Shown here piece after piece: positions 58,185 to 64,000 of a stretch of 64,000 nt of DNA (positions within the stretch are counted from its first letter, which is position 1; each line of letters opens with the position of its first letter). The notes below the pieces were generated by a model. That model did not search any database, was not told the DNA's origin, and saw only the letters and a program-made list of their open reading frames with translations. Both the position numbers and the translations under genes were made by a program. Source of the stretch: Adiantum capillus-veneris (taxonomy: Eukaryota; Streptophyta; Polypodiopsida; Polypodiales; Pteridaceae); the NCBI GenBank assembly GCA_014529385.2, contig CM043958.1, forward strand, positions 124,756,817 through 124,820,816. The letters are read 5' to 3'.

Positions 58185-60119
58185 TTATTGACTTCTTGAA
58201 AGCTGGTGTTGTACAATGGGGATAGTGTTACCCATTTCCTTAGCCAGGCGGTCAAACCATGGTGCCCCTAGGATTACATCCTCATGCTTGAGAGGAGAGA
58301 TAAAGAAGTCCTCTTTGTCCACATAGCCTTGGACATGAAGCCTCAATTTCCCAATTAAGGGAGTGACTGAAGCTTCTTGCCCCTTGAAGGCGCTGTCTGC
58401 GGGTAGGACATCTCCCATTTCGTAGGATTGTATGCCTAGCTTGGTGGCCAACTCTATAGATATAAAATTGTGAGTAGAACCATGGTCAAAGAGAATAAAA
58501 GCTTCATGTTCTCTTACCTTTCCCCAAGCATGGCATAGAGGAGATCCTTTGTGATGAGTTTGGTGAGTCTCCTCCTCTTGGATTTCAACCAAGGAAGCTC
58601 TAGGAGGATCTTGGCGGTTGTTCTTTTGGGGACAAGCGCGGTACGCATGCCCTTGTTTGCCGCACTTGAAACACCGGTTATCCTTGCGATAACGCTCAAG
58701 CTCTTCAGGAGAGAGTTTGTTTTTACCTTTGTAAACTCCCTTCTCTTTGGCTTTGTTGGAGTTGCCCGTAGGAGACTTTTGGACATTGTCCTTCCCCTTA
58801 GGCTCGTTGGAACCCTTGTTTTTCGTGGGCTTATTATTTCTTTTAGCCCCCGTTTGGAAATTGATTCGAGAGGCCACCATAGTATGGTGTATTACCGCCG
58901 ATATGGTACGTGGCCTTTGGGAGTTGACATACTCCGCCATTTCTTCGGTTAAGACCGCACAAAATTGTTGCTTTTGCTCTCCAAAATCCAACTTTTTGAT
59001 AACAGTGGCTTTGAGTTGTAGGTCCCAAAACTTGTCTACATATTTGTGGATGGATTCATAAGGAGAGAGCTTTAAGCTTCGCCATTCAGTGAGTACTTTA
59101 TCTTTGGCGTGGGTGGCCAAAAACTGCTTCATAATGGAAGCTCTTAAAGCTTTCCATGTTCGTGGAGCTTCACCATTGGCTCGTAGGCTAGACCACCATT
59201 GCCTGGCGGACTTTTGAAAGTGCATAGCTACATGGCGTAGCTTAGAGGACTCCGTGAAGCCCTCATCTCCAAACGCCGCATCGAATTGCTGGATAAAGGC
59301 CAAGACTTTGTCCGTAGCACCAAAGGTGCCATCATAGGTAAGGAAAGAGATGCTCTTCCCTCCCTCTTTGAACTTCTTCAGCTTGGATGACCTCTTCCAT
59401 GCGGCATAGGATTTCCTATGGCCTCTTCTTTTTTATGGTTCAAAGGTTGCACCATCACTTTCTTTAGAAGGTGAAGAATTTGAAGAAGGTGGAGAAGAGG
59501 GTGACCTCTTTCTCGCCTTTTTCTTGTCTTGATCTTCGTCGTCTTTACCATCACTTTCATAAGAGGAAGAGGATGAAGAAGATGGAGAAGAGGGTGTCCT
59601 CTTTCTCGCCTTTTTCTTCTCTTGCTTTTTATCATCCCTCTTTGAATTATGGCGTGCAGAAGAGTGTGATGGTCTTCTCCGCTTTGGTGGTGATGGAGAG
59701 CGTTTAGCCCGCCGTCTTCGTGGAGCCATCTCCGCCGAGGTGGCGGGAGACTCACTTCTTTCTCGTTCCTTCGGTGGAGGCTCTTGAGTTCTCCTTTGGG
59801 AAGGAGATGCATCATCAAGAAGTAAATTCTTGAGCCCTTCGTACGGATTCTCTTCTTCTTCCCGAATCGGAGAGAGACCTCTTTTGGTAGTCTCACAAGG
59901 AGGCTTCCTAGGTGTTCTCTCGTCATGGTGATGAGCTTGGAGAATCCCGTGAGCACGGAGCTGCCGTTGCACTTCACTTTGGAGAGATGGATTGCCCATG
60001 GCTTGTTGAAGCCTAGAAACAAGATAGTTAACAAGCATTGAAGCATCATTAGTAGCTTGCTCATGAGCAAAATCAAAGTTATCAACATTAATTTCACTCT
60101 CTTTACTATTGTCAGCCAT
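58185..60119 (-). pseudogene. B gag and protease, with in-frame TAA
   Basis: Met at 60119. The N-terminal 228 residues are Arg/Ser/Pro-rich (PRRRRAKRSPSPPKRRRP, KKARKRTPSSPSSSSSS) up to an in-frame TAA at 59433-59435. In the same frame the gag core follows (FIQQFDAAFGDEGFTESSKL, WRSLKLSPYESIHKYVD), the knuckle CFKCGKQGHAYRAC (CX2CX4HX4C) near 58675-58635, and the protease box FDHGSTHNFIS near 58490, where the residue after Asp is His. A has the TAA at the same codon. Confidence 0.84.
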
Positions 60120-60523
60120 TCTAACAACTTTTAGGTGTAAACTTTTTAGGTGTACTTTGGCACTTCAAGTCCTAGTTGCTACTCCTCTTTACCGCTTTAG
60201 AAAAAGCACTCAAGCTACTGTACCCACGGCTCGAATACCATTAATTGCAAGGAATAGAAGAGAGGGTCGTTCAAAACCAAAACAGCACCGGCTCCTGTCA
60301 AGCTTTTAATAGCTCAATAGTGATTAAGCCGTAGGCAAGCCCCGTAGGACTCCACTATTAAGACCATAGCTCTTGACGGTGATGCCCCGTTAACTGCACA
60401 AAGGCAGGCACACTGCAAGGCTGAAAAATCTCTATTCTACTTACTCACAGGCAATTAATAATACCAACCATTTATAGCTAGCTTGAGGACCTCCCTTCTT
60501 GAGCAAGAAAAGAGAAACCTTGT
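60120..60523 (-). other. B untranslated leader
   Basis: About 400 bp between PBS and gag start. No gene seen; nearly the same sequence precedes gag in A. Confidence 0.7.
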
Positions 60524-60535
60524 GCTCTGATACCA
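60524..60535 (-). other. B primer-binding site, initiator tRNA-Met
   Basis: GCTCTGATACCA on the plus strand (TGGTATCAGAGC on minus), one base before the LTR. Confidence 0.93.
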
Positions 60536-60536
60536 A

Positions 60537-61732
60537 TGTAACATTTAATGGTCTAAAAACTTATGAGTAGCGGAAATTAACATGAACATAGTGGGCATTT
60601 CATTAGAATAGATTCCTAATGAGAATTACAAGAGTGCTTGGGTGGAGAGAGCAACAAAAAGCATAACACCTAGTTAGATAGGATGAACAATACTTTCAAA
60701 AGAGAGAGAAATTAAGCAATTGACAACAGTTGAGGACCGGATTTGCATGGAGCCGGTCCCCCCTCCAAAAGGCTTTGTATTATGGTTTCTCCCATCAAGA
60801 GAGACATTGTACAATACAATTCTTTGTGTTCCTTCAAGACTAGCTAGTGCAATGAAGATGAAAGCTTCATGCACTAAGCAAAACACTTAGCAAACACAAC
60901 TTTAATTATCCCCGTTCTCAGACCCAAGACCTCACACACCTTCGAAGATGGTGAGAGCTAGCAGGGTATGAGAGTAGATTGAGAGGAAGAAGGAGTATCT
61001 TACAAGAAATATGTACATCTCCTCACATAATCACTCATATTAGCATAGCTTAGCTTAGTAATTAGCATGGTAGAGGAGATGAGCATGCATTAAAGCTTGG
61101 CTCTTGGTTGGATTTGCATCCACATGCCAAGAGTGTGTCGATGTAGGCTTCTATCTCACAAGCTTGGAGTAGGTGATGAGCTCTCCATTAAAGCTTGGGA
61201 AGAGACAATCTTCTTTGCTTCACACATAGATTGTGTGTGAGTGTGTGTGTGTGATAATGCCTTGCAAAAATCAGCCCCCTCTCTCTCTCTCTTGGGCGAG
61301 CCGTCTTGCTATTTGCTCTTGCTCAACCCTCATTGGCCCTCCCCAAGTCAAGCCAATGACTATTAAGCAGCATAAGTGATAGCCTTCTGACATGTGTCCC
61401 CCTTTCCCCTTTTGTGAGAGCTTTAGGTTAATTAATAATTCAATTAAACTCTCATTGGACCCCTTTGCCTCGTGGCCAATAGGAATCAGGCAAGCCATTG
61501 GGCTGCTGAATGCTCATTGGACCCCTTGGGAGACTGTCCAATAGTCATCTAGGAGACTTAATTTTCATTGGTTCTTTTATTAAGTGTTTTTAAATTAGTT
61601 AAACTAGATTTACTCTAGCCTAATTCTCATTGGTCCACCTCCAAGGCCATCCAATAGCAATTGGGCACACCTTGTGGGCATCTGGGCTAGGGAGCTGACA
61701 TGTGTCCCTAGTTCCCTTTGTGTAAAGGGAGC

Positions 61733-61764
<32 letters not shown>

Positions 61765-62142
61765 CTTTCTCTCTCATCCCCTACTCCAAAGGCTCGCCCC
61801 CTCCTATGTAGGGGTTTGAAAAGACTTTTTGGTCACACATAAAGCATCCAATTTCCCCTAGGGTTGACCTTTGGACACAACCTTTGAATTTTGGAACCTT
61901 AGCATTTTGGAAGTCTAAATGGGCTGAACCTTAGGGTCTTTTTAGCCCATTGTTGCAGATGGATCTTTTGCATATGCCCCCCCCTTTGGATCCCTATTTT
62001 CTCTCCTTTGGATCCCTAGTGTGGCCGGTCTGCTAGCTTAACCAATATTCTAGCTTTTTCTCCCCTGGCACTTCCCCACATTAAATGATCAGTTTAATAT
62101 GAGAAAATCATTTATGAGAATTAGATATTGATTATTATGACA
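60537..62142 (-). repeat. B 5' LTR
   Basis: Partner of 53301-54891 with few differences. Internal (GT)n at about 61735-61762. Confidence 0.93.
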
Positions 62143-62592
62143 TGCCCCCTCCTTTGTAGGGATCATGGTTGACTTGCACACCACAAGCACCTTGGCCTTC
62201 ACGCATGACAAGCATCTCAAGCACCTTAGTCATCAAGCAAGACAAGCACCTCAAGCACCTTGGTCATCAAGCACCTCAAGCACCTTCGTCATCAAGCACG
62301 ACAAGCACCTCAAGCACATGCCTAGCTTACCCTAAGGTCTAAAGACTTTTAACACTAACCTTTGAAGGTATACTGAAGATAACCCTAAGGTCTTTTAAGC
62401 TCCATTATTTACACATTGTTCTGAGCCCTTGTCAAGATGTAACCATCTCTCATTTTGGTCCCGTGCTGAGTTAGGTCTAACATCACATATCCATGTTTTA
62501 GCTCTTGTTTTCCCGTTTACCTTCCCATATTAAATGATTAGCTTAATACGAGAAAATCATTTGGGTAAAGCTAGATATTAGATTTTATGAAA
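62143..62592 (-). repeat. Solo LTR C, right piece
   Basis: Continues the LTR of 52219-53300 after element B (GCCCCCTCCTTTGTAGGG matches the family just after the insertion site). It carries a private tandem array of 'caagcacctcaagcacctt' type units at 62180-62320 and ends TTTTATGAAA at 62592, followed by target repeat GTAGG (62593-62597). Confidence 0.83.
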
Positions 62593-62597
62593 GTAGG

Positions 62598-63000
62598 CAC
62601 CTGTAAAAACATAGATATAGCCCTTTGGAACTTGTGGAGGACCTCCTATCTTTGGAATGTAGGGCTTTCAAGGAACTCAACACTATTTCAAGGCACAAAA
62701 GAAAATCCGTTTTTTCTCTTCAACATGATATTCAAAGGCTTAACAAGAAAGCCCTTAGTTGCATGGTTGAAGCCCCATCAACTTCTTTGTTCTTGGTTTT
62801 GAGAGAGGACAAATAGCAACAATGGGCCACTACTCTCTTCTCCTTGTACTCATTTGAGAGGCTTTTAATGGCCTCCAATACTTTGTAATCCCCCCATGTG
62901 CCCACTCTTCTCCCTCTTGGCTTCCCAACCTCTACTGTTGGGACTAGTATTTTTTTCTTGTTTTTATCATTTTAATTCAATTTACTACTTTTCTTAAAAG
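62598..63000 (+). pseudogene. LINE ORF2 C-terminus and 3' UTR, right piece
   Basis: Continues 51272-52218 in the same reading frame: IALWNLWRTSYLWNVG near 62610-62650, a typical plant LINE C-terminal tryptophan-rich segment, ending at a stop at 62800. The 3' UTR has CTTTGTAATCCCCCC near 62880, a wording common in plant L1 tails, and an AT-rich end near 63000. No clear poly-A tail is left. Confidence 0.72.
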
Positions 63001-63592
63001 ATAAATGTGCCCCAGAGTTACACAAGTGCATTGGACGGTCATCGTGCTCCCAGTTGTCGATCCTCTCTCCCAACATCCGCGTGTGAATGAGAGAGGAGGA
63101 GAAGTTAGAACATGGAAAGAGTCCTCACTCTTCGTGCTGATGGACAAAAAGGAGGCACAGACATTATGGCTTTGAGATTTTGGCATGGTGAGATTGATCT
63201 AGGGAAATGTTAAAATTTTTGTGCATTGGAATTTGGGCAAGGAAAAGAATCAAAACCATTAAAGGGTTTTTTTTTTTGGGGGGGGGGGGTGGGGGTGGTC
63301 CACAAAGCACCCAAGAACAGTCCGGTCTGCCACAATGGGAGGTGTGAAACAACGGAAGGTCCAAATGCACTGAATAAGGGCGCATCCGCACGCGGGAGTG
63401 CTACCCCGCCTAGTGCACGTCAGCAACGAAGCCCAGCTCCCTCAACTCTGCCGATTTCGGCAGAGTTGGTGTTACCCCCGGCGCCCCGCTTTGCCTAGCA
63501 CACAAGACAAGGGTCGTGTCAGATTTTTTGCGTTTGTCAGACGCATCCCTCCAAATTAGCCTACCTCACTTTTATCCCCGTTACGCTGGCGT
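63001..63592. other. Non-coding stretch with T/G run and hairpin
   Basis: No gene supported. It holds an 11-base T run followed by G runs (63267-63296) and the perfect hairpin at 63443-63468. Confidence 0.6.
63443..63468. repeat. Perfect short hairpin
   Basis: Arms CAACTCTGCCGA (63443-63454) and TCGGCAGAGTTG (63457-63468) with a 2-base centre. Possibly a transposon subterminal or terminal repeat; no partner found. Confidence 0.8.
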
Positions 63593-63809
63593 CAGTGCTC
63601 GAAAAAAACAACCTAGGTTTAGTGTAATCACACCTACAAATTTTGAAATTTACCTCTAAATTTTATATTGGAAGGTGAGAAAACCTACAAAATTTTGTAA
63701 AATTTAGTGTAATTTGGTGTAAAGACCTTCCAATTTTGTCAATTCACCTCTGCTATTTCACATATGTAGGTTTGCCAAGTTTTTGGAAAAAAGTTTTTTT
63801 CGAGCACTG
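63593..63809. mobile_element. 217-bp MITE, hAT type
   Basis: Terminal inverted repeats of 17 bp, CAGTGCTCGAAAAAAAC at 63593-63609 and its exact complement at 63793-63809. Flanked by 8-bp direct repeats GCTGGCGT (63585-63592) and CCTGGCGT (63810-63817), seven of eight matching. CA-G ends and 8-bp duplications are those of hAT elements. Non-coding and AT-rich inside. Confidence 0.85.
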
Positions 63810-63817
63810 CCTGGCGT

Positions 63818-64000
63818 GCGAAACGGCCCTTAACAATACATAAAGCTTAAGCCACTAGGTACGGTTACTTTAACTACGTATACGTATTTGCATACGGTTT
63901 TATAGCACGTGAAAGGCGACATTATGTCCTCTTGTCCCCCCAAGCTCGGCCGTTTCGGGACCCACCGGTCCCTGCTTTTAACCGGTCCGTAGCCACAAGA
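63818..64000. other. Right-edge sequence, nothing recognised
   Basis: Unique-looking DNA with no gene or clear repeat, apart from repeated ACCGGTCC words near 63963-63990. Confidence 0.5.

Larger units (their letters stand above)
53301..62142 (-). mobile_element. Chromovirus B, complete 8.84-kb Ty3/gypsy element
   Basis: LTRs at 53301-54891 (1591 bp) and 60537-62142 (1606 bp), TGTAACA...TATGACA. Target duplication CGCCC (53296-53300) against TGCCC (62143-62147), one mismatch. PBS for initiator tRNA-Met and a purine tract give minus orientation. Gag, protease, RT, RNase H, integrase and a chromodomain-like tail are all present, broken by a few stops and frameshifts. It is inserted inside solo LTR C, an older LTR of the same family. 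Confidence 0.94.

Noticed and set aside
63443-63468. Rho-independent terminator
   Set aside because: A hairpin is present but no T run follows, and this is eukaryotic DNA.

Overview
The window is nuclear DNA of a land plant with a large, transposon-packed genome. The evidence is plant-type Ty3/gypsy polyproteins, primer-binding sites for plant initiator-Met and Asp tRNAs, a plant L1-type LINE with a zf-RVT tail, a Mutator-like transposase with a SWIM finger, GT-AG introns and long GA/GT microsatellites. The species cannot be named from sequence alone. No rRNA, tRNA or CRISPR was seen, and no intact host gene. Nearly everything is mobile DNA in several insertion layers.

Layout. (1) 1-~9790, minus: 5' part of a Ty3/gypsy element (E1) running off the left edge, with a tRNA-Asp PBS and part of its 5' LTR. 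(2) 9858-10907, minus: an unrecognised coding exon split by a 649-bp solo LTR with a perfect CCCTA target duplication. (3) 11.14-14.13 kb, minus: a decayed MULE transposase gene. (4) 14.16-15.6 kb: a GC- and CA-rich intergenic block holding a ~300-bp imperfect palindrome with eleven CACGTG cores and a duplicated TATA/CT-rich segment. (5) 15.62-27.2 kb, plus: a decayed multi-exon gene with a ParB-like motif and a C-terminal beta-class (N4/N6) DNA-methyltransferase motif I. It is split by a 7.26-kb non-autonomous LTR element (E3, 16237-23494) made of two 2.8-kb LTRs around a gag remnant. (6) 27.5-51.27 kb: a left-truncated chromovirus (A, minus), itself split by an 18.35-kb Ty3/gypsy element (E2, 28370-46719, plus). 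E2 carries an extra retropepsin, a duplicated integrase zinc-binding module and a coiled-coil ORF. (7) 51.27-63.0 kb: a LINE ORF2 3' end (plus) split by a diverged solo LTR (C), which is split by a complete chromovirus (B, 53301-62142, minus) of the same family as A. (8) 62.8-64 kb: non-coding sequence with a short perfect hairpin and a 217-bp hAT-type MITE.

How it fits together. Target-site duplications fix the order of insertions: CGATT for E2, GCGGT/GCAGT for E3, CCCTA for the small solo LTR, GTAGG for LTR C, CGCCC/TGCCC for B. In three places (unknown exon, ParB-methyltransferase gene, LINE) the reading frame resumes in register across the insert, so those insertions hit coding sequence. 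The most unusual content is the divergent pair of a MULE transposase and a ParB-like/DNA-methyltransferase gene around a G-box palindrome. Both genes are now broken by stops and frameshifts. They may be the remains of one mobile unit or of two adjacent genes.
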